From the NCBI RefSeq assembly GCF_947241705.1, contig NC_079259.1, positions 434,001 to 498,000 on the forward strand: a DNA stretch of 64,000 nucleotides, given 5' to 3'. Under the pieces are notes generated by a model. The model was not told where the DNA came from and did not search any database. It worked only from the letters and a program-made list of their open reading frames with translations. Both the position numbers and the translations under genes were made by a program. Of the stretch, positions 43,243 through 52,742 are shown one piece after another (the stretch's first letter is position 1; each line of letters starts with the position of its first letter). This DNA is from Saccharomyces mikatae IFO 1815 (lineage: Eukaryota; Ascomycota; Saccharomycetes; Saccharomycetales; Saccharomycetaceae).

Positions 43243-43506
43243 TGAACTATCCTTCAGCTAATCTCACCAATATATAGTCGTGTACAGAACAACATATGTA
43301 ACCCGTTTTCATTGTTTCCATGTTACCTTTCACTTAGGCTTTTTTTTTTGGACATATGTGACAAAAAATGGCTGAACAGCCTTTCTTAGTTTTACGCGAC
43401 TTTTACAATTAACAGAGTTTTACTCTATGATCTAATATAAAGAACATAGAGACACTATCGTGAAGCTGTGCCAACTTCTGATTCTAAAGCGTCCTTCTTC
43501 CACAAA

Positions 43507-45447
43507 ATGAGAGCATATGGAAAGAGGGGCCCAGTTTTCAGGTCCTCTTTCATGTCCAACAGAAGATCGTCATCATCTTTCAGTGTAGAATTTAGTGATG
43601 ACGATGTAAATTCTATTATTCCAGATATAAGTTGTACCATTTCGAGCAGCATTTCCGATAATCCGATAGAAGAGTTAATGGACGAACAGGCGATTGCTGG
43701 GGATGACGCACCTTCACTCGATAGTATCAATGGGGAAGTGTTATCACCACCAAATTTAAAGGAGAAGAACTCAAATGTTAGACTTATAAATAGTGGTGAT
43801 ACATCTGAAGCGTTTATGAGAAAAGAAAAATTGAGTGCTTTTGATTTTCTCGATGGTTCCAAGACATCTAAAAGAAAAAGAAGAAGGACATATCAAAGAC
43901 ATGACATAAACGTATCATCTTCGATCGAATCAAACATACAAGATGAAGACAATATTTTGTTACAGAATGAATCTGAAACAATAAAGCAGATATACAATGA
44001 TATCAACGAATTCATATTGAACCTACCAAAGGCTGACGAAGATGTGTTGAACAAAATGTTCGAAAATGAAGTGAAGAAAGATAACGACGAAGAAGACGAC
44101 AATACACGCACATCTAAAGACAAAAAGTATGGGAAATTCAGAACAATACTATTAAACAAGAATAAAGCAGAAGAAATAGTGGAGGAAGAAGAAGAACAAG
44201 GAATTAACGCGGTATCCATAAGTAACGCTCATAGTGGTAACGCTGAAAAAGAAGGATTAACTTCAACAAACCACTACAATGAATTGAAAAATATGGGAGA
44301 CACAATAAAATATCAAGACGATATTGAGTTCTTTCTATCAAATCATAAGAATAATCACAATGATAAATTTCTAATAAATGACCACTTTAAGAAACTTTTG
44401 AATCTATCTTTAATGATCATCAACGATGGGGGATTCTTCCAGTATTCAAAAAGATACTTCAAAAAGGAAATAATTAGTCTTACTTTTGTTCAGATTCAAT
44501 CAGATTTTCCTGAATTGATGTTATTGCAGGGTTATTTGCTATATAAACTTAGTGAATCTGAATGCGATTTCCCACCAAACTTTGAGAGTTTTTCTATTGA
44601 GTTAAGTCGAAATGAAAGTAAAGTATGGAAAAGAAATAAGAACATCAATAAACTCTCATACCTGAACTTTGAATACTTTCTTCAAAAGACCCAGTTCCGA
44701 ACAGGACTTTACTATTCGTTATCACTCTGGGAAATGCATAGAAAACTATCGATGGATATAACTAGAAGAATATCCATTCTTGCTTCAAATAAGGACTTAT
44801 TTAGTCAACATGTGATAGCTTTTATTCACCTGTTAGAAAAAATGATAACAGATTTCAATTTTGGCCACACATATTTTAAACATCCTGATATGCTTGATGG
44901 AATGATTAGAAATTTGAATAACCAGTTCAAGGATATGGTAGGTAACAACTCATTAGTCAAGATTCTAATCTTGCTAACAAATATGGAAGGGCATGATTAT
45001 TCACTATGGAAAGATGTAAATATGATATTCAAAGATTCGATGAACACAATTTTAAAGAGTATATATCCTTTGATTAATGCGAAAGTGGATAACGTTCTCT
45101 TGCATTTAGGACTCTGTCTCAACATTTGCGGTAGAGAAGATCGTGGTTTGAAGGTTGATGACGAAGTATGGCATAATATGAAAGCCGTATTTCTTAAAAT
45201 GATCCGTAAAAGTTCTGAAGTTGAAAATAGACTGACCCAGGGTTTATTCTATTTAAATTTTGCATTTGTAGTTAACCAACGAAGAGAGCACATTTGTTTA
45301 AATCCAAAAGACCTCAACACATTACTAGTAGAATTAGAAGTATTCAAATCAGAAACCTCGCAATTCAATGAAGGAATTTCAAACAAAATCGAAATTGCAT
45401 TATGTTACTTAAAATCAATCTATAAAAAAGAAAACGGCACCTCTTAA
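43507..45447 (+). CDS. RAD61: Cohesin release factor Rad61/Wpl1
   Basis: A 646-residue Wapl homologue that with Pds5 opens cohesin and limits loop size and cohesion. The ATG at 43507 gives MRAYGKRGPV, the family start, including the KRGP-type motif near the N-terminus that contacts Pds5. The first ~250 residues are acidic and Ser-rich. The helical Wapl domain (about 270-640) includes NHYNELKNMGDTIKYQDDIEF and LLTNMEGHDYSLW. Sequence is more divergent from S. cerevisiae than its neighbours. MCD1, its target, is 30 kb away. Confidence 0.96.
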   Translation: MRAYGKRGPVFRSSFMSNRRSSSSFSVEFSDDDVNSIIPDISCTISSSISDNPIEELMDEQAIAGDDAPSLDSINGEVLSPPNLKEKNSNVRLINSGDTSEAFMRKEKLSAFDFLDGSKTSKRKRRRTYQRHDINVSSSIESNIQDEDNILLQNESETIKQIYNDINEFILNLPKADEDVLNKMFENEVKKDNDEEDDNTRTSKDKKYGKFRTILLNKNKAEEIVEEEEEQGINAVSISNAHSGNAEKEGLTSTNHYNELKNMGDTIKYQDDIEFFLSNHKNNHNDKFLINDHFKKLLNLSLMIINDGGFFQYSKRYFKKEIISLTFVQIQSDFPELMLLQGYLLYKLSESECDFPPNFESFSIELSRNESKVWKRNKNINKLSYLNFEYFLQKTQFRTGLYYSLSLWEMHRKLSMDITRRISILASNKDLFSQHVIAFIHLLEKMITDFNFGHTYFKHPDMLDGMIRNLNNQFKDMVGNNSLVKILILLTNMEGHDYSLWKDVNMIFKDSMNTILKSIYPLINAKVDNVLLHLGLCLNICGREDRGLKVDDEVWHNMKAVFLKMIRKSSEVENRLTQGLFYLNFAFVVNQRREHICLNPKDLNTLLVELEVFKSETSQFNEGISNKIEIALCYLKSIYKKENGTS

Positions 45448-46140
45448 TAGAGGTATATATTGAATAGATTCTGACTGAATAAAAAAGATCGATAACCCAA
45501 AAAGAGAATTATTCAATTTGCTGGCAGTTGCAATCGACAAATTTCGTGCTATCTATTACTATCTAGAAGATAAAAGATGTCGTGTTGTAACTTAGCCGCG
45601 TTTGCCAAAATTATGAGTTTTGCTCTCAACGTGTTCAAATCATCAGGGAGGTCGATGTGCTTTTTATTTTTTCTTTATGCCTTATAACGCTTCCGATCTA
45701 GCCTAAATTATCTCAGGTAGCAATGATAGGACGCTTCTTTACGGACTCTACTTCTGACGATTGCTCTTGTACCATAAAGTATATGAGAAAAATGAGTACA
45801 ATTTTATGCAGATATTCATTTTAACCTCCTTTGAACTGGCACTATGCATAACATGTAATGACACTTAGCTAGTAGATGATACACTTGACGACACAATTTA
45901 TCACGAAAATCATAAATAGATAAAAGAATTGCTAGTGTATAATATTGTACGCAAGTGAGAAGCTTTTGGGTTTGGATATCTTAGTCTCATTAGCAGTGAT
46001 ATCTTGAACACCGATTTGATTTAACTATACAAAAATTGAAATAATCAATTATCAATTTTGAAGTGAAAGAAATCAAAAATAAAGGTTAGGAGGTAGAACC
46101 ACTTCCATACGTGGACAGGACGAAAAAAGATCAAAAGAAC
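45448..46140. other. Convergent RAD61/FEX 3' region
   Basis: About 693 bp between the RAD61 stop and the stop of the minus-strand fluoride exporter gene. AT-rich unique sequence with no LTR, tRNA or repeat that I can see, so no obvious vehicle for the gene's arrival is left. Confidence 0.5.
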
Positions 46141-47268
46141 TTAACAAGCTGCAAGGGTCAACCCTCTTTTCCAGGCATAAGAACCCAGGGTAATTACCAA
46201 TAAACAATACGAGAGTGCAATAGAAATAATATAATAAACAAACATATGAATGAATGGCAGCTTATACCCTTCATTAATAAACGTACTGATAGTACTTAAT
46301 GTACCACAAAATCCTGAAATCAGGGCAGAAACAATGTGGCACGAATTCAAATTGTTCACAATTGGAACGTCAATGAAGGAGCGTTTTTTACCACGTTGAA
46401 CCATGGTGAATATGCCGATTAACAAAGTGGCGAAAGTGTTCGCAAAGAATGTGCCCAATGGAAACTTTTCGTATTTCTTGTTGAACCTCTCTGCTAGCCA
46501 ATATCTTAGAAAACCAGCGAAAATACCAAATAGACAGGGCAATGTCCATTTACCCCTTGAATAATTATCGAAATATGCACATAAAACAACGAATAAGATA
46601 ATTAACGGAATAGCTAGGGCGTATGCTAGCTTATCTATAATATCAAAACACCTCAAAACATAGGGTGCTGGAGTTTTAAAGTTGAGTACCAGGATATTCT
46701 TTTCCAGTTCTTCTGCATTCGCATCTGCCGAGTTTTGGCTCGTAGTACCTACCGAATGATTATAGGTCCTTGAAAAAGCTATAGAGCCATAGGTGACGAT
46801 AATTTCTTTCCCAAATTGTCTGCCAAAAATAAAACTACCCATGGACACCATAAGGTGAACCAATAAGACAGATAAAAATTCCATTATCCCATAGGCTCTG
46901 TTCGGAAACCTTGTGTGATGCGCAATATTATCATTAGTTAAATTGGTAGAATGTTCAAAAGTTTCTAGTAACATACTGGAAAACGAAGAAAGAGAACCAC
47001 AGTATCCGGTGGTCACGCCCAAAAATAAAACTTGATGATCTTTCATCCAAGTGTATGCGTTCAGTGATTGCATGATACCCATAAGCATACATGATGTCAA
47101 GTTAGACCAAAGAACCGTAGGAGGAGTGATGTATGCCGGCGAATAAGATGAAAGCGCTGTTATGGCTTGTCTTGTTTCAGTCCCCAGTATACAAAAAGTA
47201 GTGAATGTGCAGAAAACATGCATGTAATGACCTAGCCTACGATTTTTTAGTACCGGGTTAAATGTCAT
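46141..47268 (-). CDS. Fluoride exporter (FEX family) at a non-telomeric site
   Basis: A 375-residue plasma-membrane fluoride export protein, two fused Fluc/CrcB domains joined by a linking helix. It has the length of S. cerevisiae Fex1/Fex2 and matches them along the whole chain as I recall. Fluc landmarks appear twice: YCGSLSSFSSMLLE (about 89-102) and GFCGTLSTISTFINEG (about 317-332) are the channel helix-break motifs; RYWLAERFNKK and GTFFANTFATLLIG (about 270-285) provide the polar track residues. About nine hydrophobic segments. The frame is intact with an ATG start. It lies between RAD61 and HED1, where I recall no gene in S. cerevisiae; FEX1 and FEX2 are subtelomeric there. The family is widespread in fungi and expressed constitutively. 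Confidence 0.93.
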   Translation of the reverse strand: MTFNPVLKNRRLGHYMHVFCTFTTFCILGTETRQAITALSSYSPAYITPPTVLWSNLTSCMLMGIMQSLNAYTWMKDHQVLFLGVTTGYCGSLSSFSSMLLETFEHSTNLTNDNIAHHTRFPNRAYGIMEFLSVLLVHLMVSMGSFIFGRQFGKEIIVTYGSIAFSRTYNHSVGTTSQNSADANAEELEKNILVLNFKTPAPYVLRCFDIIDKLAYALAIPLIILFVVLCAYFDNYSRGKWTLPCLFGIFAGFLRYWLAERFNKKYEKFPLGTFFANTFATLLIGIFTMVQRGKKRSFIDVPIVNNLNSCHIVSALISGFCGTLSTISTFINEGYKLPFIHMFVYYIISIALSYCLLVITLGSYAWKRGLTLAAC

Positions 47269-47887
47269 CTCTGCATGTATATTTTTGCCTTAAAATGTCA
47301 CATGTACCTTCTTGGAAGATTAGCGATGAGGATTATAACAACAATAGCGATTTTCTAGAGGTTGCCAGTATTGTCTTGGCATCTCATGTATGTTGCATTG
47401 CAGCTCTATTTTCTTGCAATTCGTTGTAAATGATTATAACCGCTAGCCTTGCTTACTAACTGGAGGATAAGTTCACCACCACTTGGCTGTTTAAATGTAA
47501 GAGTCCTCACATGATAGTTCATCCGAATAAGAGAGCCAGGCTAAAAGAAATGGTAATTACAGGATATATATATATATATATATATTTATTACTTATGTGC
47601 AGCTCATTTTGTCGTTGAGCGATAAACATGTATTTTTCGCTGAGACAGGTGGATTTCTTCGATGAAGAATCGCACCAATTCAAAGACATGGTTGAACATT
47701 AGCTTCCATAACCATAGATAGATTATTTCAAAGTACCTATATATTCTCGTGTTTTTTTCATTTTTTACGGCCTATATATAGGGTTCGTGATCTTATTTTT
47801 GACTGAAGATATACGGTATTTATTGGAGTAGCCGCCCAGGTAATATCCTTTCAAAGTACAACAAGACAGTGAGAAAAGGTTGAAAAG
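47269..47887. promoter_or_regulatory. Divergent FEX/HED1 promoter region
   Basis: About 619 bp. A TA dinucleotide repeat runs at 47564-47585. The HED1-proximal end has a URS1 site (separate entry). The FEX side has no named element I recognise. Confidence 0.5.
47829..47838 (-). promoter_or_regulatory. URS1 (Ume6 site) upstream of HED1
   Basis: TAGCCGCCCA on the plus strand, TGGGCGGCTA on the minus strand, fits the URS1 core bound by Ume6. It lies 50 bp before the HED1 ATG and predicts repression in vegetative cells and early meiotic induction. Confidence 0.82.
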
Positions 47888-48388
47888 ATGCAACAAAGAA
47901 CAACGAAGAGAAGCTGTTCCTCTTTAGTAACGCCATTTATGGGACCTAATAGTACCGAAAAGAGCATACACCCTGAAGTCGCTTCTATTAGAAGGAACAA
48001 AAGATCAACCACAACATCGGCCATAGTGAATATCAATGTTGTTGAAAGAGAGTTATTTGATCTAGAGTTGGAAAAACAGAATCTCCGTGTTCAATATTTG
48101 TCTAAGAATACGCAAGCCGCAAGGTACAACGCTAAAAGTACTAAAAGTACTTATTTGGATGCGAAAATAATAACAAGAGAACAAGAACAAAATCAACCAT
48201 CAAAAGAGTCTTTGAAGAAACAGTCCCAGTCATCAATGAAGAAAAGTCCACCAAGGAAGAAAAAGAGCTTGAAGGACTTGATATATGAAACAAACAAGGC
48301 ATTTTATCAAGTGGACTCCAACAAGGTTAAATATAAGGTAGGCTTATCCAAAAAACAGCTCCTATCGTCAAAAACAGAAGGCGACTGA
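47888..48388 (+). CDS. HED1: Meiotic Rad51 inhibitor Hed1
   Basis: A 166-residue meiosis-specific protein that binds Rad51 and blocks Rad54 access, steering meiotic breaks to Dmc1. The N-terminal MQQRTTKRSCS and the block NKRSTTTSAIVNINVVERELF (short form: IVNINVVER, about 47-55) match S. cerevisiae Hed1. The C-terminal 50 residues are strongly conserved: MKKSPPRKKKSLKDLIYE, then AFYQVDSNKVKYKVGLSKKQ, the Rad51-binding region. The middle is variable. A URS1 site directly upstream supports meiotic expression. Confidence 0.93.
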   Translation: MQQRTTKRSCSSLVTPFMGPNSTEKSIHPEVASIRRNKRSTTTSAIVNINVVERELFDLELEKQNLRVQYLSKNTQAARYNAKSTKSTYLDAKIITREQEQNQPSKESLKKQSQSSMKKSPPRKKKSLKDLIYETNKAFYQVDSNKVKYKVGLSKKQLLSSKTEGD

Positions 48389-48519
48389 GTCAGGGGAGAA
48401 ATTTTAGAAGTTCCAACTCCCCACATTTATCAATTTGTAAAAGTTGTTCGCGACTTAGTTACCTTTACGCTTAGATTACAGCTTATATCTTACATACTCT
48501 TTACCTAATTTGCCACTAA

Positions 48520-48538
48520 CCCCCCCCCCCCCCCCCCC
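48520..48538 (+). repeat. Poly-C tract, 19 bases
   Basis: An uninterrupted run of 19 C between the convergent HED1 and DAD1 stop codons (G on the DAD1 transcript strand). Such G/C homopolymers are rare in yeast, where A/T runs dominate. Confidence 0.9.
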
Positions 48539-48581
48539 AAATATGGGTAATACCAAGAAAAGCAGACAGTATCAGAATTCT

Positions 48582-48872
48582 CTACTTTGTCGTTGTTTTT
48601 GGTTGAGATAATGTAGGTTGCTCGTCAATGGGCACTTCGTCAGGTATGCTCTCTAATCCATCATAAAATGTTTTCCACAAGTCTGAAACGGATTGAAATT
48701 CTCTCCCCACAGCTATTGAACTTTCCAACGATATATTAAGACCGTTCAGACCATTCAAGATCGAGTTCATAGTCTCGTTGATCTCTTGCAACACTATATT
48801 TCTTTGCTCAATGAAGTACTTATCAGTCATTGATAACAACTTTTCCTCATCATTAGATGTACTAGCCATCAT
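48582..48872 (-). CDS. DAD1: DASH/Dam1 complex subunit Dad1
   Basis: A 96-residue subunit of the Dam1/DASH ring that couples kinetochores to microtubule ends. The start MMASTSNDEEK at 48872 is that of S. cerevisiae Dad1. The helical core TDKYFIEQRNIVLQEINETM and FQSVSDLWKTFYDGL (about 15-75) is nearly unchanged. It is one or two residues longer than the family member I recall (extra Ser near residue 53). The frame stays open for 98 codons upstream, which I judge fortuitous. Confidence 0.95.
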   Translation of the reverse strand: MMASTSNDEEKLLSMTDKYFIEQRNIVLQEINETMNSILNGLNGLNISLESSIAVGREFQSVSDLWKTFYDGLESIPDEVPIDEQPTLSQPKTTTK

Positions 48873-49217
48873 ACGTACATATATATGACACGCGTTCCAC
48901 CACTTCACGGATCCTTTCCACACTCCTGTGATTATGTACTCCCCATATTGGCAGCAGTTGTTTGTTCTAATAAATAGTATTTTCGCGATTTTGGTCTTTA
49001 CCCGGAAGCACACTTTCCAACGAACGGGTTGTGGTGACCACCTTTTCATACAGAATACATTCGTTTGTCTTTTCATATATATATGTATACATATATATGC
49101 TATGCTCAGTGTGTATTTATGGCTTATGCAATTAAAATAATAAAAGACAGGAATAGGTAAATGCATTTACGGATGGGAATGGCGCAATTGAAAAAAATTT
49201 CATTATTTCCCTCCTTT
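48873..49217. other. KCS1-DAD1 intergenic region
   Basis: About 345 bp; DAD1 promoter and KCS1 3' end. Contains an imperfect palindrome TATATATATGTATACATATATA near 49075-49096. No gene. Confidence 0.45.
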
Positions 49218-52200
49218 TCAATCGCTAACTTGAGCATCGTCATTGTATCTTGGTTCAGCGTCGAAAATAAGCTCGTATTTCCTCCATTTTTGTCTTAGTT
49301 TACTATTTGGATCATTATACATTTCTTCATCTTCTTGGTCAAATTCATCTAACCAATCCCATTTATTGTTAAACTTAATTTTCGAACCGGTGGCGAAAGC
49401 AGAACTATTCGAATTCGTTTCTTTATTGATCATGTTACTCATTTCTGATTCATCGTAAATTAATGGCATATCAGAAGTCAGGTAATTCCAGATTAGCAAC
49501 AGATAAAACTTTAAGCTCTTCACGCCTCGCAAGAACCCTTTATCTTCTATATTTGGCGATTTTGGGGGTATACGAAATTTGTCCATACATTCTAATGCAT
49601 CTTCTTTAGTCACACAACGTGCAAAATCGATCAAATTGACTTTAACATTAGCGGCTCTTTTCCTTTTAGAATTTGATTTATTAGCATCACCATCATACAT
49701 TAGTAATAAAGATGCACCATATAATCTGTAACCTTTCAAATTAAAAATTTCAGAATATAAAGTATCTAATTGCTTGATTAGTCTTGGAATTTGCCTAATT
49801 AAACTTTCGACCGTCTCACCATCATACAAGAATCTTGCAAGAACCCTAGCAAATTGCCAACCAACCTTTACTCTTCTACCGAAGTATTTGTCTCTTGTGA
49901 TATAATAATCTTTATTCCAAACTTTTAGTCCGCAGATCCTAACACCTAATCTCCTAGACGTTGTCTTTAAGCACTTCGCACGTTGTGATAGTTGTTTAGT
50001 TCTTTTAGCATCTACACCATATTGTCTTGTCCCCATCTTTAGATCCAAAGCACAGGGTTTGCTCATGTTTCTTGTTAAATCTTCTAATAGAATGAATTTT
50101 GAAACAATGGTGTGGGATGTTTCTTCAAACGTGATTGATTCAATGTCATGATGACTATAATCATTCGAAACGTTATATCCTAAAGATTTTATAATTATGT
50201 CCTTACCGCCGCTGTCATGGCGGTTATGATTATCCATCTTTATTGTTTCATTTCCCGTATCTTCATCCATATCAAAGACACCCTCTTGTGTATTACTGAT
50301 ACAATTTGGAGAAGAAACAAAATCATCATCATTTCTAGAATTAGTTGCAGTGAGAATAGGGGACAAAGTATTGCAGAATGAGTTCTTATGTTTGATTTGT
50401 TCATTTTTGTGGAATTGCTTCAAATCCATCACTGAATGTGATCCTTCTAAGGCATTAGATATTCTTTCATGAAGCGACTTTTTCAAGAAGGGACCATGTA
50501 TATTCGGACTGACATTTGGGTCATCTATCTGTATGTTCGCTTGTGACGAGGAAACATCAAGAGTCTTTATGGAGGCACTCGATGCATCATGGGACGAGGC
50601 TCTTGATTTTTGTGTGAGAAAAGATGGATTGGAATCGGAGCGCGCGTCATGGTTTCCTATCGCAATCGTGTTGATATTCCTCTTCCTTCGAAAGAATTTT
50701 GGTGCAAATACTTCTCTTATGACTAGATTCTTCAGTTCAGTATTGATCATTGTAGAACCAGAATCGCGTCTTTTTAATTTGTTCATATTGCCACGATCAC
50801 CAAAGGAACACGAGTTATGAGAAGAGGAGGAAGAAAAGTATGAATCATTTGGTGCCGAATTAGGAGAGTCAGAATATTTGTACCACAACGATTCCGGTAT
50901 AATGTGCCTGTTATCATTTAGAACTACCTCGGGTAATAAAGAAGGTTGATTGGAACTCGACAGTGACCTTTTGACATGTTGAGAATGAATTGGTTCTACT
51001 TCAGGATGCTCCTTTTGGAGCACTTGCCTCGATGAATGTTCCAAGGGGAAGGAATGTATGTGAGTTAAAGGAGTTCCAGTAGGTTCTACACTAAGCGCAA
51101 CATCATCGTTGTTCTGGCTATCCTCTATCATTTTGTTTTTTTCGTTACTGTTGTTCTTTTGATCTAGATCGCTTAAAAAATCATCTCTTGATTGAAAATG
51201 TTGCCTAACATTTAGAACACCAATATAACGTGGCATGAATTGCAAGAGTTCTTTATGACATAATTCTATATTCTCATACCACCTGTTTTCTCTATTAACC
51301 AAAGCCTTGCAAACCGCTCTCTTAGAAAATCTAAAAATCGCTGTGTGACCTCCTACTCTATTCGTAAATGGCTTTAGTTCCACTGCCAGGGGATATTCCC
51401 TATGTTCATTCTCACCTTCATCCTCTTCTCCCTCCGCTTGCTCGTCTTCTTTATCTTGAACAAAAAGGTTGGGTTGTTCTTTGATTGGTTTATTTTGTTG
51501 TACAGAATGTTGAACTATTTTATTATTACGATTATTGATATTTTCTTGCCTCAAAGACTGTGATAAAGTTGAGTGAGTCTTGACCTTGAAAGTTTGCCTG
51601 TTATACGTTCTGGGAAGCGTTGCTACATTAGATTCAAAACTTATGGTGGTAGGTTGAATAGTATCGGTATCATTTTCCATTTTATCTTTTTCCTCATAGG
51701 TAGGGTCCGCTTTACTTTTGTGGGGATAGTAAGTTGCGGAAGAAACAGGCTTTAATGTTAAGTCATCCGATATTCCATGTAGAGTGTTCTGATAAGTGGA
51801 CTTGGGCGAGATGCACGCCTCATCTATATTTTGTATCGATTCTGGAGGAGTTTGTTGATGTGTCACATGTGGTTGGTATGATTGTTGTTTTGCAACGTCC
51901 TCATCAGTTTTTTGCCTCCTCTTATTAATATTATTGCTATGTGCCACGTGCTTATTGCCCTTTAATACGGTTTCCTCGTGCTGAGATGAAATAAAACTTG
52001 ACAATGATGAAGATGAAGCCTCTGAATTTTTTTTTTTACCGGAAGATTGTAATGCTTCCGATATTGATTTAGAAGTTGATTCCGACCTTGTTATTTTGTC
52101 CGCACATGTCAGAGATCCGCCATTGTTACTATCTGAGCCATTATTGTTATCGGCTAAACATTCATCATCTCTAAAAATTCTTAAGTATGTACTTGCCTTT

Positions 52201-52355
52201 CTGCCATGTAATACGGGGGAAAGCTTTTTCGTTTCGGGTACGTTAAGATCTTTTAGTGTTGTTACGCATTCTTTTGGTTCATTTTCGTGTAAGTGCTGCT
52301 GTTGTTTTCTCAATGTATTGGGTATTTTATCATGAATTTCGTCAGAGGTATCCAT
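49218..52355 (-). CDS. KCS1: Inositol hexakisphosphate kinase Kcs1
   Basis: A 1045-residue IP6/IP7 kinase that makes the pyrophosphate 5-IP7, linking phosphate status, vacuole shape and telomere length. The catalytic domain is C-terminal (about 700-1040). The IPK signature PxxxDxKxG reads PCALDLKMG near 763; downstream SLLLMYDGD (about 880) and NLIDFARC (about 907) carry the metal-binding Asp. The N-terminal 650 residues are Ser/Asn-rich and poorly conserved, with an IPK-fold strand region at about 330-385 (EYPLAVELKPFTNRVGGHT). Length is close to the 1050 residues of S. cerevisiae. Confidence 0.97.
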   Translation of the reverse strand: MDTSDEIHDKIPNTLRKQQQHLHENEPKECVTTLKDLNVPETKKLSPVLHGRKASTYLRIFRDDECLADNNNGSDSNNGGSLTCADKITRSESTSKSISEALQSSGKKKNSEASSSSLSSFISSQHEETVLKGNKHVAHSNNINKRRQKTDEDVAKQQSYQPHVTHQQTPPESIQNIDEACISPKSTYQNTLHGISDDLTLKPVSSATYYPHKSKADPTYEEKDKMENDTDTIQPTTISFESNVATLPRTYNRQTFKVKTHSTLSQSLRQENINNRNNKIVQHSVQQNKPIKEQPNLFVQDKEDEQAEGEEDEGENEHREYPLAVELKPFTNRVGGHTAIFRFSKRAVCKALVNRENRWYENIELCHKELLQFMPRYIGVLNVRQHFQSRDDFLSDLDQKNNSNEKNKMIEDSQNNDDVALSVEPTGTPLTHIHSFPLEHSSRQVLQKEHPEVEPIHSQHVKRSLSSSNQPSLLPEVVLNDNRHIIPESLWYKYSDSPNSAPNDSYFSSSSSHNSCSFGDRGNMNKLKRRDSGSTMINTELKNLVIREVFAPKFFRRKRNINTIAIGNHDARSDSNPSFLTQKSRASSHDASSASIKTLDVSSSQANIQIDDPNVSPNIHGPFLKKSLHERISNALEGSHSVMDLKQFHKNEQIKHKNSFCNTLSPILTATNSRNDDDFVSSPNCISNTQEGVFDMDEDTGNETIKMDNHNRHDSGGKDIIIKSLGYNVSNDYSHHDIESITFEETSHTIVSKFILLEDLTRNMSKPCALDLKMGTRQYGVDAKRTKQLSQRAKCLKTTSRRLGVRICGLKVWNKDYYITRDKYFGRRVKVGWQFARVLARFLYDGETVESLIRQIPRLIKQLDTLYSEIFNLKGYRLYGASLLLMYDGDANKSNSKRKRAANVKVNLIDFARCVTKEDALECMDKFRIPPKSPNIEDKGFLRGVKSLKFYLLLIWNYLTSDMPLIYDESEMSNMINKETNSNSSAFATGSKIKFNNKWDWLDEFDQEDEEMYNDPNSKLRQKWRKYELIFDAEPRYNDDAQVSD

Positions 52356-52742
52356 AGTCTCTTAGCTTTAGTTCTATATATACAAAAAAATTAAAAGAAA
52401 ATTTGAGAAGACAGAAAGATGTACAAAATAAAAGAAAGAAAATGAAACACGATTCTAATATTATAAGCCAATCTCGGATTTTCCCTTTTGTTGGAGATAA
52501 TATCCAGCCAACAGAGACAAAACAAGAAGAGAAAAGTGTTTCTTGTCTTGATCCTGTACTGAAAAAAAAAAGCGAAACGGCGCGAAGTTGAGGGGGGCGG
52601 CAACACTTCCGGCGATGAGTTCGAAAGAAGCGTCTTTAATAACATGAAAGCAACTATTTTTTATATAAGTATATAACTCCATTGTCGCGAGTGCCTGATC
52701 TGAATAGATTTAAAAATATGGGAAAGATGAGAATGCCTGTGG
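52356..52742. other. YDR018C-KCS1 intergenic region
   Basis: About 387 bp with the KCS1 promoter, including a GC-rich AGGGGGGCGGCAAC patch near 52590-52603. Small frames here look random. Confidence 0.4.

Noticed and set aside
47560-48540. CRISPR or phage-type system
   Set aside because: Repeats here are a TA microsatellite and a poly-C run; the window is a yeast nuclear chromosome with introns and Pol III genes, so such systems are not expected and none is seen.
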